A stretch of DNA of 64,000 nucleotides from contig JAUHVR010000016.1 of NCBI GenBank assembly GCA_030424865.1, positions 1-64,000 of the forward strand, read 5' to 3'. Shown here piece by piece: positions 25,626 through 35,191 of this stretch. Numbering within the stretch: the stretch's first letter is position 1; every line of letters begins with the position of its first letter. This DNA is from Alphaproteobacteria bacterium. GTDB lineage: Bacteria > Pseudomonadota > Alphaproteobacteria > Rhodobacterales > Rhodobacteraceae. The notes beneath the pieces were generated by a model. The model saw only the letters and a program-made list of their open reading frames with translations, was not told the DNA's origin and did no database searches. The position numbers and the translations under genes were made by a program.

Positions 25626-27244
25626 CATTCGGCGGCATGCGGCGTGCCATTGCCAAAGGTGTCTTCGATGTAGTCATCGAAGTATTGGCGGAAGGCGCCA
25701 AACCCGTCGCTCAGCTTTTCGAACTCTTCGCGGTCCAGCACCAGTACCTGCGTGTCCTCGACCGCTCGCACTGTCGCGGCGCGTTTGGTTTCCCCCAAGA
25801 GCAGCCGTTCTCCAAAATGCGCGCCAGCGCCGATCACGCGGGTATAACCCTTGCCGGTTCCTGCGTCGGTCCGTGTGATCTCGACCTTGCCGGACAGGAT
25901 CGTATAGAACCCGTCGGCCCGGTTTCCGCTCTCATAGATCCGGTCGCCTGCCCGGTAGTGCAGATGCCGCGCGCCGGTACGGGGGGCCGTGTCGATCTGC
26001 ACGACGCTGCGCGCGCTCAGCAAATCCTTGGTCCAGTTGAACAAAACCGCCACGCGGGTCCAGACCCCGGGCAGGAACATCAGGTAATAGGCGCGCCAGA
26101 CCAGCCAGGCAAAGAGCCCGGTGAATGTCATGCCCCAGACCTCGGCAATGCCGCGACCCGCGCCCAGCGAGGCCAGCGCCCCCTGACTTTTGTAGGCAAA
26201 GGGTTTGGTCGGGCGGCCCTTGATCTGTGCCTCGATGTTGGCGGCCAGCTGCCGCGCCTCGCGCACGGCGAACTGCGCAGTGGGTGGGGCGAAATCGTGC
26301 CGCTCGCTGGCACCGTCCTTCATCGGGATCAGCGCACAGTCGCCCAGGCTCCAGACCGCCTCGCGGCCCTGCACCTGGAAATCGCGTGCGACAACGACCT
26401 TGCCGTGTTCCAGCGGCACGTCCATGGTCAGAACGACCGGCGATGGCGCGTTGCCGATGGTCGCCACGATCGTGCGCGTGTCGATCACCTCTCCGGTGGT
26501 GGTCACCAGCTGCGTCCCGGTGGCCGAGGACACGCCGGTGCCCAGCATCACCTCGACCCCACGCGAGGCCAGCTTGTCCGCCGCATAGGTCGCCAGCCGG
26601 TCCGGCATCTCGCCCAGGATCCGCTCGGCAAATTCGAGTACCACCACGCGCACCTCCGAGGGTTTGATGTTTGGATAGTACTTCAGCGAACGGTCGATCA
26701 GCTCTTTCATCTCGCCCACGGTTTCGATCCCCGAGAACCCGGCGCCGATCACGCAAAAGGTCAGCGCGCCGCGTTTGACCTCGGGCAGTTCGGTGATCTC
26801 GGCATGTTCCAGCCGCTCGATCACATGGCCGCGCAAACGGCGTGCGTCTTCAAGCGTCTTCATCGTCAGCGCGTGGTCCGCCAGACCCGGCGTGCGGCTC
26901 AGGTCACTGCCCTGCCCCAGCGCGATCACCAGATGATCATAGGGCACCACGGTCGGGCGGCGCTGGACGCCCTGAAAGACGGTGACGGTCTTGGCGTCGA
27001 AGTCGACGCTGTCGACCTTTGCCTTGCGCACGAAGATCCCGCGCAGAAGGAAGCGCAAAGGCGTCACGGCGTTGATCGCGCCAATGGCCCCGGCGGCGAC
27101 CTCGGGCAGCAGCGGCTGAAAGACAAAGTAGTTCTTGTCGTTGATCACCTCGATCTCGACCGTCTTGCCCAACCTGCGGCGCAACTCGCGCGCCGTGAAC
27201 ATCCCGGCGAATCCGCCGCCCAAAATCACGATACGCTGCGTCAT
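25625..27244 (-). CDS. NDH-2-type NAD(P)H:quinone oxidoreductase fused to a cyclic-nucleotide-binding domain
   Basis: The first ~410 of 539 residues are a type II NADH dehydrogenase-like flavoprotein: ILGGGFAGMFTAREL (FAD), CVIGAGFSGIETVGEM (NAD(P), about 165-180), SLGDCALIPM and a closing SLGAGRGIAEVWG region with a membrane-facing AWLVWRAYYLMFLPGV helix. Residues about 420-535 form a cNMP-binding/Crp-like barrel (HYRAGDRIYESGNRADGFYTILSG, GAGAHFGERLLLGETKRAATV). Such a fusion suggests allosteric control of a quinone reductase, or membrane placement of a redox sensor. The ligand is unknown. The gene is convergent with ilvC. Confidence 0.85.
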   Translation of the reverse strand: MTQRIVILGGGFAGMFTARELRRRLGKTVEIEVINDKNYFVFQPLLPEVAAGAIGAINAVTPLRFLLRGIFVRKAKVDSVDFDAKTVTVFQGVQRRPTVVPYDHLVIALGQGSDLSRTPGLADHALTMKTLEDARRLRGHVIERLEHAEITELPEVKRGALTFCVIGAGFSGIETVGEMKELIDRSLKYYPNIKPSEVRVVVLEFAERILGEMPDRLATYAADKLASRGVEVMLGTGVSSATGTQLVTTTGEVIDTRTIVATIGNAPSPVVLTMDVPLEHGKVVVARDFQVQGREAVWSLGDCALIPMKDGASERHDFAPPTAQFAVREARQLAANIEAQIKGRPTKPFAYKSQGALASLGAGRGIAEVWGMTFTGLFAWLVWRAYYLMFLPGVWTRVAVLFNWTKDLLSARSVVQIDTAPRTGARHLHYRAGDRIYESGNRADGFYTILSGKVEITRTDAGTGKGYTRVIGAGAHFGERLLLGETKRAATVRAVEDTQVLVLDREEFEKLSDGFGAFRQYFDDYIEDTFGNGTPHAAE

Positions 27245-27465
27245 GGTGGTTTTCCTCTTGCCCGTGCTGCGCCGCAGAAAGCGACATCGGCAGAGGTAAC
27301 GCAGGGGAAGTCGCCGGCGGAACGCGGTGAGTTGACGCAGGAAAATCCTTATTTTTCAATTGCATACGCTGGTATGCCGTTGAAGATATGCGCAAAGGCC
27401 ATGTTTTTCGAAGGGCTTAGCCAGACGGCGTATGCGCGGACAAGTCCCCGCGCCCCAGCATTGGC

Positions 27466-28479
27466 CTAGACTGAACCCGTCGAAGATTTCCACATGGTCA
27501 GCGCCTGTTGTGTCTCGTTCACATCATGCACGCGCACAATTTGAACGCCCTGCCCCCAGGCCGCCTGCGCCACGGCGACCGAGCCGATGACCCTCGCGCC
27601 TGCCGTCTCGACCCCGGTCAGTGTCCCGATGAATCGCTTGCGCGAGGCCCCCAGCAGCACCGGGCATCCCAGCGCGTGAAACAGCGAGATTCGGCGCAAG
27701 AGCGCCAGGTTGTGATCCAGTGTCTTGCCGAACCCGATGCCCGGATCGACGATGATCTGATCCGCCGCAATCCCCGCCGAGACCAGCGCGGCCACGCGCG
27801 CCTCGAGGAAATCATAGACGTCCAGCAGGACGTCATCGTAGAGCGGGGCATCCTGCATGGTGGCCGGATCACCCTGCGCATGCATCACGCAGACCGGCAC
27901 CCCGGCCGAGGCCGCGACGCCCGCCAGATCGGGGTCATAGGTGAAGCCCGCAACATCGTTGACCAGCCCCGCACCGGCCTGCAGCGCGGCCTGCGCGACG
28001 GGGGCCTTGCGGGTGTCGATCGACACAAGCGTGTCGACCTGTGACCGGATGCCCTGAATGATCGGCGCGGTGCGGGCAATTTCGGTCTCGATCTCGACGG
28101 TTTCGGCCCCCGGCCGCGTGGATTCGCCGCCGATGTCCAAGATCTGCGCGCCCGCCTGCGCCATTGCCTGCGCGTGCGCCACCGCGGCCTCGCCCGCGTG
28201 CTGGCCGCCGTCCGAGAAACTGTCTGGCGTGACGTTCAAAATGCCCATGATCCGCGGTGCATCCATCGTCAGCCCGGCAAGTGCAGCGCGTGGGGCGGTC
28301 AGCCGGTGCAAGACCTCGTGCGGCACATCCCGCACATCAATAACGCGCGGGGCCGAGGTGCGGCTCAGCACCTCGACCTTGCTGAAATGGCACCAGCCCC
28401 CCGCCAGGGGGCGTGCCCAGGGCGGTCTGCCGGGGTCGGTTTCGGGGATCGGGCGAAAATAGTCACGCATGGCGGGCAT
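27466..28479 (-). CDS. folP: Dihydropteroate synthase
   Basis: FolP joins p-aminobenzoate to dihydropterin pyrophosphate in folate synthesis and is the sulfonamide target. Family motifs are present: IMGILNVTPDSFSDGG, LDIGGESTRPGA, NDVAGF, DPGIGFGKT and LLGASRKRF. The 337-residue length includes an N-terminal extension of about 65 residues before the TIM barrel, common in Rhodobacterales. The ATG at 28479 is used, with an alternative at 28470. It follows folB on the same strand with a 29-base gap. Confidence 0.95.
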   Translation of the reverse strand: MPAMRDYFRPIPETDPGRPPWARPLAGGWCHFSKVEVLSRTSAPRVIDVRDVPHEVLHRLTAPRAALAGLTMDAPRIMGILNVTPDSFSDGGQHAGEAAVAHAQAMAQAGAQILDIGGESTRPGAETVEIETEIARTAPIIQGIRSQVDTLVSIDTRKAPVAQAALQAGAGLVNDVAGFTYDPDLAGVAASAGVPVCVMHAQGDPATMQDAPLYDDVLLDVYDFLEARVAALVSAGIAADQIIVDPGIGFGKTLDHNLALLRRISLFHALGCPVLLGASRKRFIGTLTGVETAGARVIGSVAVAQAAWGQGVQIVRVHDVNETQQALTMWKSSTGSV

Positions 28480-28508
28480 AGGGACACAGTCCCCGGCTCA
28501 GGGCAAGT

Positions 28509-29408
28509 TCAGAGGATGGTCAGGTCCTGCGGCGTCTCGGCAAAAGTGCCATCGACGTGCAACAACGCCTGGGCCGAGACCTCTTCGGCGAACCAGGCCG
28601 ACAGGCCAAGCGCATCGCGGCCTTCGACCTCGGGGCCCTGCACGGCATCAAGCACCAGTTTCGACGGGGCCCAGACACTGATCTGGCCCTGTTTCATTGC
28701 CCAGTCGAGCTCGGTCCGGGTGCTGACCACCACGCAACGGGCGTCACGTCCCGCCAGAACCCAGGCGTTCTGTTCGATGGCCAGCAGGTCGATCCGACGC
28801 TGTGCCATGACATGGGCGGCACGCGGCGACGATGCCTCGGGCAGACCGACACACAGGACAACCGGCGCCTCTTGCGCTTCGACACGGTCAAGCCAGGGCG
28901 TCAGCCCCTCGGCCGTGATGGCCGCGTTGTCCAGGAAATAGATGGCGGGATGCGGAGCCTCCGAAACCTCGGTCAGCAGCGGCGTACTTTCGTCCCTTTG
29001 GCGGACGATCTCGACCCCCAGCGCCCCGGGACCGCGATCCAGCTTTTCGATCCGGACAAAAACGCGCCGCGCCTGCGGCTCAAGCAAAATCCGTTCAGCC
29101 ACACGCTCGGCCAGCGTTTCCAGCAGGTTCAGACGCTCGGCGGCCAGTTCAAAGGCAATGGCCTCGGTCACCCGATCGTAGCTAAGGATCCGGTCGACAT
29201 CGTCCTCGACCGGTTCACGGTGCGAGCGCACTTCAACCACCACGTTGAAGCAGACACGCTGGGTTGTGCCGCGTTCCGCCTGAAAGGCACCAATCTCGAC
29301 CTCAACGATATGATCGCGCAGGGAAATCCGGTCATGCGGCACCCCGTCCGAGGTTGCGGCCGCCCGTTCCGATGGATGGGCGAAGGCGAGATGGATTTCA
29401 TTGGTCAC
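28509..29408 (-). CDS. folB: Dihydroneopterin aldolase with C-terminal amino-acid-kinase-like extension
   Basis: Residues about 30-125 match the FolB fold: DRISLRDHIVEVEIGAFQAE, then VVVEVRS, then DRILSYDRVTEAI with LETLAERVAERIL and VFVRIEKLDRG. The enzyme retro-aldol-cleaves dihydroneopterin in folate synthesis. A further ~170 residues follow that FolB normally lacks. Their pattern IDLLAIEQNAWVLAG, ISVWAPSKLVLDAV and ALGLSAWFAEEVSAQALL recalls the amino-acid kinase / COG2054 fold, an inference from pattern only. The GTG at 29408 is chosen for its GAGGA leader. folP follows. Confidence 0.88.
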   Translation of the reverse strand: MTNEIHLAFAHPSERAAATSDGVPHDRISLRDHIVEVEIGAFQAERGTTQRVCFNVVVEVRSHREPVEDDVDRILSYDRVTEAIAFELAAERLNLLETLAERVAERILLEPQARRVFVRIEKLDRGPGALGVEIVRQRDESTPLLTEVSEAPHPAIYFLDNAAITAEGLTPWLDRVEAQEAPVVLCVGLPEASSPRAAHVMAQRRIDLLAIEQNAWVLAGRDARCVVVSTRTELDWAMKQGQISVWAPSKLVLDAVQGPEVEGRDALGLSAWFAEEVSAQALLHVDGTFAETPQDLTIL

Positions 29409-29505
29409 AGGGCTGTCCTCGGCTCTGGGTGTCGCATAGAGCCTAACAGCCCGAAAGGCCACAGGCCTTCCGATTTACGGCGCGGTGGTTTCAGAACGCG
29501 ACAGA

Positions 29506-30132
29506 TCAGTTTTGGCTAAGCCGGGTGGGCTGCCGATAGAAGTGATGCACCCCGATTGTGGCCGTACGCGGGAAGGTCCGCGACCACTTTGGATTGACAG
29601 CCGTCGTATGATAATGCGTGGCGCCCTTGGTCAGCGACCGAGAGGCCCCGTCCAGCATCGCGCGCGCGACCTTGCCGACGCGTGTATAGGCGCGCGGTTC
29701 CGAAATCGTCTCGGGGTGGCCATCACAGGTGTACGTGAACTGGCAAGCATATTTGCGGCCCGTGCCCTGATTGACCACGCCGCAGACTGTGTTGGGATAG
29801 CGCGCGCTGTCGACGCGGTTCAGGATCACCTCGGCCACTGCGAACTGACCCTTCAGGCTTTCGCCACGCGCCTCGAAATACAGCGCCTCGGTCAGGCATT
29901 GCCATTCTTTGCCGCCCTTGGGTTCGGGCTGGGCCGCCAGCCACTCGGACTGATACCGCCCCATCGAGGCAACGACAGGTGTCACGAGCTTGGCAAGCCG
30001 CTTGCCTGTCAACGCCTTGAGCCCACGCTCTTCGATCTTGAGCAAGGAGCGCGCACCGGCATTGTCAACTTCCGCCAAAGCCGGGACCGCAGCACTGCAT
30101 ACCGCCAAAGCGGCAAGAATCCGTCGCAACAT
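29506..30132 (-). CDS. SleB-type secreted cell-wall hydrolase
   Basis: The 208-residue product has a signal peptide (MLRRILAALAVCSAAVPALA). After a helical linker comes a Hydrolase_2/SleB domain starting CLTEALYFEARGESLKGQ, in which the Glu of YFEARGE is the expected catalytic residue, followed by AEVILNRVDSARYP, CQFTYTCDG and ATHYHTTAVNPKW. SleB-family lytic transglycosylases cleave peptidoglycan in the periplasm. No SH3 or LysM binding domain is present. The start at 30132 follows a GGGGGTCTT leader on the minus strand. Confidence 0.85.
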   Translation of the reverse strand: MLRRILAALAVCSAAVPALAEVDNAGARSLLKIEERGLKALTGKRLAKLVTPVVASMGRYQSEWLAAQPEPKGGKEWQCLTEALYFEARGESLKGQFAVAEVILNRVDSARYPNTVCGVVNQGTGRKYACQFTYTCDGHPETISEPRAYTRVGKVARAMLDGASRSLTKGATHYHTTAVNPKWSRTFPRTATIGVHHFYRQPTRLSQN

Positions 30133-30313
30133 GGAAGACCCCCGTAAGAACCGTCTCTCGTGTGGCACGGCGCGCCGCAGTAGCCCGCCGCAAAATCGCA
30201 TTTGGGTTTTGTACAAAAATCTTGTCAAACCGTCTAGAATTTGGGCATGCACTACGCGCAACCCCGCCACCCACTGTGACTTAATTCCAAAGCACCTTGT
30301 TTTCGCTGAGGTT

Positions 30314-32863
30314 TTACCCGACCTTGTCGCGTATCGCAAATTGTGCGGCAGCGAGTCGCGCAACCGGAACGCGAAATGGCGAGCAACTGACGTAGTCGAC
30401 ACCGAGCTTGCGGCAGAAGTCGATTGATTCGGGATTGCCCCCGTGTTCGCCACAAACCGAGACAACAACCTTTTGCCGCGATCGCCTGCCGCGTGCAATG
30501 CCCAATTGCAATAGTTCCCCGACGCCATCCACGTCAAGCACATGGAACGGGTCTTCGGGATAGACCCCCTGGTTCACGTAATCCGACATGAAGCGCCCCG
30601 CGTCGTCGCGTGACAAGCCATAGGTCATCTGCGTGAGGTCGTTTGTGCCGAAGCTCAGGAAATGCGCGTGCAGCGCGATCTCGTCCGACCGCAGGCAGGC
30701 GCGCGGGGTTTCCACCATGACGCCCAGCCGATAGCTGAAGTCCGCGCGATGTTCATAGCGGGCCGCCGTTGCCACGGCATCGATGCGGTTCCGCACCAGT
30801 TCCACCTCGCGTCGGGCCGAGACCAGAGGGATCATGATCTCGGGCTCGATCGAGGCCCCTTCAAGGCTGGCCTCGATCGTGGCCTCGAAAATGGCGCGGG
30901 CCTGCATGTCATAGATTTCAGGCATGACAACGCCCAGACGCACGCCGCGCATGCCAAGCATGGGGTTGTATTCGCCCAGAGCTTCGACCCGACGGGTCAC
31001 ATCGCTGACCGGCAGATCCAGCGCCTCGGCCAGGTCGCGCAGACCGGTCCGGTCCGTGGGCAGGAATTCGTGCAGTGGCGGGTCGAACAGGCGAATGCAC
31101 ACCGGCTGCCCCTGCATGATCCGGAAAAGCTCTTTGAAGTCAGCGCGTTGCATCGGCAACAGCACGTCAAGCGCGGCGCGGCGATCCTCGGCGCTGTCGG
31201 CAAAGATCATCTCGCGCATGGGGGTCAGGCGTTCTTCTTCAAAGAACATGTGCTCGGTCCGGCACAGGCCAATCCCCTGCGCCATGAAGTTGCGCGCCGT
31301 CTTGGCATCCGCCGGCGTGTCCGCGTTGGCACGGATGCCGATGTCACGTTCCTGATCCGCCCAGGTCAGCAAGGTCTGAAAGGCATCGTCCAGGGCCGCT
31401 TCGACCATCTTGGGCGCACCGGCCAACACCTGACCCGAGGTCCCGTCGATGGTAATCACGTCACCGGCGCGAAAGACACGGCCGTCCTCGGCCATGATCT
31501 GTTTGCGCTTGGGATGAAACCGCATCCGCGCAGCGCCAACCACACAAGGCAGTCCAAGTCCACGTCCGATCACCGCCGCGTGGCTGGTCATCCCGCCCCG
31601 TTCGGTCAGCACCGCGCTGGCCGCATGCATGCCGCGCACATCCTCGGGGCTGGTTTCGCGCCGCACCAGCACGCAGGCTTCGTTGCGGGCCGCGCTGGCC
31701 TGCGCCTCTTCGGACGAGAACACGATCCGGCCCGTCGCCGCCCCCGGGCTGGCCGCAACGCCGGTCCCGAGCAGATCTCGACGTTCCTCGGGGTCCACCT
31801 GTCGGTGCAGCAATTCCGAAAGCGCCCGCGGCTCGATCCGCATCACCGCCTCTTGCGGCGTGATGATCCCGTCTTCGGCCAACGACACGGCAATCCGAAG
31901 CGCCGCGCGCGGCGAGCGCGCCACGCGGACGCCGTCAAGAATGTGCAGCGCGCCGTTCTCGATTGTGAACTCGATCTGCATCTCTTCGCGCAGCTTTTCA
32001 CGCATCAGCGCCGCATGGGCCTTGAGTTGGGCAAAAGCTTGCGGCGCCACGTCTTCCAAGGCGGTGCCGCGCGGGTCACGTTCCAGGAACAGGGATCCGG
32101 AAGAGCCGTCCAGCGCCTCGCGTCCCTGGCTTTGGCTCAGATACCGGCCGGTCAACTGCTTGGCACCGCTGACCGAGTTCACCAGTTGCAGCACCCCGGA
32201 CCCGCTTTCGCCGTGGCCCAGACCCAGCGCCATTTCCTGCACCACCAGCCCAAGCCCGGCGTCCATTGGCGCCCCCTTGGCCTGTCGCAAAAGCCGCGCT
32301 GTGGTGCCTTCCCACGCCCGCGCCATCGAGCGCAGAACCTCGGAAAGCTGCTGGGCGGGGTCCGAGGGGAACGGCTCTTCTGCCTCTTCCTCGTAGTAGC
32401 GAAGGGCATCCGCCAGCCCCTCGTCGCCATCCTCTTCGATGTCGTCGAACACATCCGGGTCCAGTCGGGCCACGTGGATGGCATAGGCCTGCACAAAGCG
32501 GGTATAGACGTCGGTCGCGCCGTCACGCCCGATCTTGTCGGCCAGTTCTTCCAGCCGCGCGTCGTTCATGCCGATGTTCAGAATCGCGCCCGGCCCGCCC
32601 CAATCGGGGTCCTCGGACGAGGGGCGCACGCACAGCAATGCATCGTCGGGAAAGGCAGAGAGGATCGCGTCAATATCCGGCAACGTGCCCGAGGCAATGG
32701 CATGCACCGTATCAAAACTCAGCGCCACGGTGCGCGGTACCGGCAGATCCAACCGGACCAACCGCTGAAGACATTTGGCGCGGCCCCCGTGGGTGGGGGT
32801 CGCGACGGGCGCTTCGGGGGTGATCAGGGTGACCTGAGCGTCACCGGAAGGGATCTCGAGCAT
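30314..32863 (-). CDS. ppdK: Pyruvate phosphate dikinase-like PEP-utilising protein with degenerate ATP-grasp
   Basis: The C-terminal two thirds of this 849-residue protein are PPDK-like: phosphocarrier His428 in GGMTSHAAVIGRG, NPMLGMRGVRL, SFGTNDLTQMTYG and the proton-donor Cys (about 804) in VSVCGEHGGNP. The N-terminal ATP-grasp part is unusual. Where PPDK has RSGARASMPGMMD this protein has RPSSEDPDWGGPG, and the usual GEYL-NAQGED region reads GRYLSQSQGRE, so the acidic residue is lost. It may phosphorylate from PEP, act on another carrier, or be regulatory. AAGGA precedes the ATG. It lies just downstream of glyS. Confidence 0.8.
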   Translation of the reverse strand: MLEIPSGDAQVTLITPEAPVATPTHGGRAKCLQRLVRLDLPVPRTVALSFDTVHAIASGTLPDIDAILSAFPDDALLCVRPSSEDPDWGGPGAILNIGMNDARLEELADKIGRDGATDVYTRFVQAYAIHVARLDPDVFDDIEEDGDEGLADALRYYEEEAEEPFPSDPAQQLSEVLRSMARAWEGTTARLLRQAKGAPMDAGLGLVVQEMALGLGHGESGSGVLQLVNSVSGAKQLTGRYLSQSQGREALDGSSGSLFLERDPRGTALEDVAPQAFAQLKAHAALMREKLREEMQIEFTIENGALHILDGVRVARSPRAALRIAVSLAEDGIITPQEAVMRIEPRALSELLHRQVDPEERRDLLGTGVAASPGAATGRIVFSSEEAQASAARNEACVLVRRETSPEDVRGMHAASAVLTERGGMTSHAAVIGRGLGLPCVVGAARMRFHPKRKQIMAEDGRVFRAGDVITIDGTSGQVLAGAPKMVEAALDDAFQTLLTWADQERDIGIRANADTPADAKTARNFMAQGIGLCRTEHMFFEEERLTPMREMIFADSAEDRRAALDVLLPMQRADFKELFRIMQGQPVCIRLFDPPLHEFLPTDRTGLRDLAEALDLPVSDVTRRVEALGEYNPMLGMRGVRLGVVMPEIYDMQARAIFEATIEASLEGASIEPEIMIPLVSARREVELVRNRIDAVATAARYEHRADFSYRLGVMVETPRACLRSDEIALHAHFLSFGTNDLTQMTYGLSRDDAGRFMSDYVNQGVYPEDPFHVLDVDGVGELLQLGIARGRRSRQKVVVSVCGEHGGNPESIDFCRKLGVDYVSCSPFRVPVARLAAAQFAIRDKVG

Positions 32864-32931
32864 CGGGCGTCCTTGTTGCTGTGCTGCAGCATACGCAGCA
32901 GCCGCAGCAAAACAAGGCGGGTGAGGTCAGA

Positions 32932-35190
32932 TCATCCTTCGATGCGACGCAAATCGGCCACTTGCAGACAGGTTGTCCGGATGCGGCTGAGCAAATTCAA
33001 CCGGTTGCGGCGCAGAACCTGGTTCTCAGCGTTGACCTGGACGGCTTCAAAAAACGCGTCAACCGCCGGACGCAGGCCCGCCATGGCCCCCATCGCCGCG
33101 GCAAAATCCTCGTCCGTCATGGCCGGGGCAATGGCAGCCTCGGCTGTATCCAGCGCTGCAAAGAGCTGTTTTTCGGCCTCGTCCTCGGCAAACTTGACGT
33201 CCGCGCCATAGCTGTATTCCACCCCGTCGGCCTCTTCGGCCTGGGTCAGGATGTTGTTGGCGCGCTTGAAGCCCTGTAGCAGGTTTTCCCCGTCGTCCGA
33301 TCCAAGGAAGGCGGTCAAGGCCTTGGCCCGATTGACCAAAAGCGTGAAGTCATCAGATCCGGGCATCGCCAGGCAGGCATCGATCACATCGTGCCGGATG
33401 CCCTGATCCCGCATGAAGACCTTGAGCCGGTCATGGAAAAAGCCCAGCAGGTCGGTCGACAGGTCGGGCACCACGTTGCCCACAGTGGGGAGAAGCTTGT
33501 CTTCGCCATCCAGATCAACGTCTTTGCCGTCGCTCTTGATCTTGTCGACCACGGTGCGGAAGGCCGCGCCAAAGACGCCGTGATCGGCAATTTCGTGGAC
33601 CAGGTCGTCCAAGGCCTCAAGCTCGCCGTCCGAGGCATCCGCCCGGTTCAGCTCGATCTTGTGGCGCACCAGCTGGCTGTCGATGAAGGTGTCCAACGAC
33701 AGGCGCAGGTCATTTTCCAGCACCAGACGGATCACGCCCAGGGCGGCGCGGCGCAGCGCAAAGGGGTCTTTTGACCCCGTGGGTTTTTCATCGATGGCCC
33801 AAAAGCCGGTCAGCGTGTCCAGCTTGTCGGCCATCGCCACGCTGATCGACACCGGGGCGTTCGGAACCGCATCCGACGGTCCCAGCGGCGAATAGTGCTC
33901 TTCACAGGCCGCGGCAACGGCGTCAGACAGACCTGCGGCCTCGCTGTAATAGCGCCCCATAAGCCCCTGAAGTTCCGGGAATTCATAGACCATTTCCGAG
34001 CTCAGATCGGCCTTGGCCACCTGCGCGGCCAGCACGGCCTCATCTGCGTCCGCCCCGGTCACCCCCGTCAGATCACGGGCCAGCGCGGCGATGCGGTCGA
34101 TCCGATCCTTCTGGCTGCCCAGCTTGTTGTGGAAGGTCACGTTCGACAGACGGTCGGTCCAGGCGGTCAGCCCCTCGCCCTTGGCGACGCGCAGATCGTT
34201 TTCCCAAAAGAACTTGGCATCGCTCAAACGCGCGGCCAGAACCTTTTGATTTCCTGCCAGAATCGTCGCACCGTTGTCCGCGGTTTCGACATTGGCGACA
34301 GTCACGAACTTCTCGATCCGCCCGGTCTTGGGGTTGCGCACCGAAAAGAACTTTTGGTGTTCCTTCATCGAGGTCTGCAGCACCTCGGGCGGCAGACCCA
34401 GGAAATCGTCATCGATCAAGCCCATCAGAACCACCGGCCATTCGACCAGCCCCGCGACCTCGGCCAAAAGGCCACGGTCTTCGACCACCTCAAGCCCAAG
34501 CGCGAACGCCTGGTTGGTGGCGTCCTGCCAGATCGCCTCGGCCCGTTCTTCGGCGCTCAGGATCACATGGGCGCGTTTCAGGCGGGTTTCGTAATCTTCG
34601 AAAGAGGTTACGGCGAAAGGCTCAGACGCCATGAAGCGGTGGCCCTCGGTGATCTGCCCGGCCTTGATGCCGTCGATCTCCAGCTCGACCGGATGGTCGC
34701 CCGCCTCGTCGGTCAACAGGCACAGGATGCGCTGCAGGGGGCGCACCCAGCGCAACGACCCGCTGCCCCAGCGCATCGACTTGGGCCAGGGGAAGTTGCG
34801 GATGACGCCTTCCAGGACCTCGGCAACGATTTCGTTCGCCGCACGGCCCGGCTTTTCGATCTTCGCGTAGTAGAAAGTGCCTTTTTTCTCTTCGCGTTCA
34901 ATCAGTTGATCGCGCGAGACACCGGCGCCGCGCAGGAACCCTTCGATGGCCTTTTCCGGCGCATCGACCCGCGGGCCTTTGCGTTCCTCGGTCAGATCCG
35001 GGCTGCGTGCCAGCAGGCCCTGCACGGTCAGGGTCAAACGCCGAGGCGTCGAAAAGGCGGCTGCACCTGCATAGGTCAGACCGGCCTCGACCAGACCGTC
35101 GGTCATGCGTTTCTTCAGATCCTCGGCCGCGCGCGCCTGCATGCGCGCCGGGATTTCCTCGGAAAAGAGTTCGATCAAAAGATCAGGCAT
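32932..35190 (-). CDS. glyS: Glycyl-tRNA synthetase beta subunit
   Basis: GlyS is the beta chain of the alpha2-beta2 glycyl-tRNA synthetase and binds tRNA-Gly. The 752-residue product begins MPDLLIELFSEEIPARM, with the family blocks FSTPRRLTL, MRWGSGSLRWVRP, SMKEHQKFF and FFWENDL. It ends with an anticodon-binding/DALR-like helical part (KRANNIL). The ATG at 35190 is preferred over longer in-frame extensions because it gives the standard N-terminus. It follows DUF6446 by one base. Confidence 0.97.
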   Translation of the reverse strand: MPDLLIELFSEEIPARMQARAAEDLKKRMTDGLVEAGLTYAGAAAFSTPRRLTLTVQGLLARSPDLTEERKGPRVDAPEKAIEGFLRGAGVSRDQLIEREEKKGTFYYAKIEKPGRAANEIVAEVLEGVIRNFPWPKSMRWGSGSLRWVRPLQRILCLLTDEAGDHPVELEIDGIKAGQITEGHRFMASEPFAVTSFEDYETRLKRAHVILSAEERAEAIWQDATNQAFALGLEVVEDRGLLAEVAGLVEWPVVLMGLIDDDFLGLPPEVLQTSMKEHQKFFSVRNPKTGRIEKFVTVANVETADNGATILAGNQKVLAARLSDAKFFWENDLRVAKGEGLTAWTDRLSNVTFHNKLGSQKDRIDRIAALARDLTGVTGADADEAVLAAQVAKADLSSEMVYEFPELQGLMGRYYSEAAGLSDAVAAACEEHYSPLGPSDAVPNAPVSISVAMADKLDTLTGFWAIDEKPTGSKDPFALRRAALGVIRLVLENDLRLSLDTFIDSQLVRHKIELNRADASDGELEALDDLVHEIADHGVFGAAFRTVVDKIKSDGKDVDLDGEDKLLPTVGNVVPDLSTDLLGFFHDRLKVFMRDQGIRHDVIDACLAMPGSDDFTLLVNRAKALTAFLGSDDGENLLQGFKRANNILTQAEEADGVEYSYGADVKFAEDEAEKQLFAALDTAEAAIAPAMTDEDFAAAMGAMAGLRPAVDAFFEAVQVNAENQVLRRNRLNLLSRIRTTCLQVADLRRIEG

Positions 35191-35191
35191 A

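Noticed and set aside
30662-33211. A very long open frame (849 codons) antisense to the ppdK-like gene
   Set aside because: It mirrors codon-position GC bias of the real gene; its translation is Arg/His/Gln-rich with no domain, while the opposite strand encodes clear PPDK motifs.
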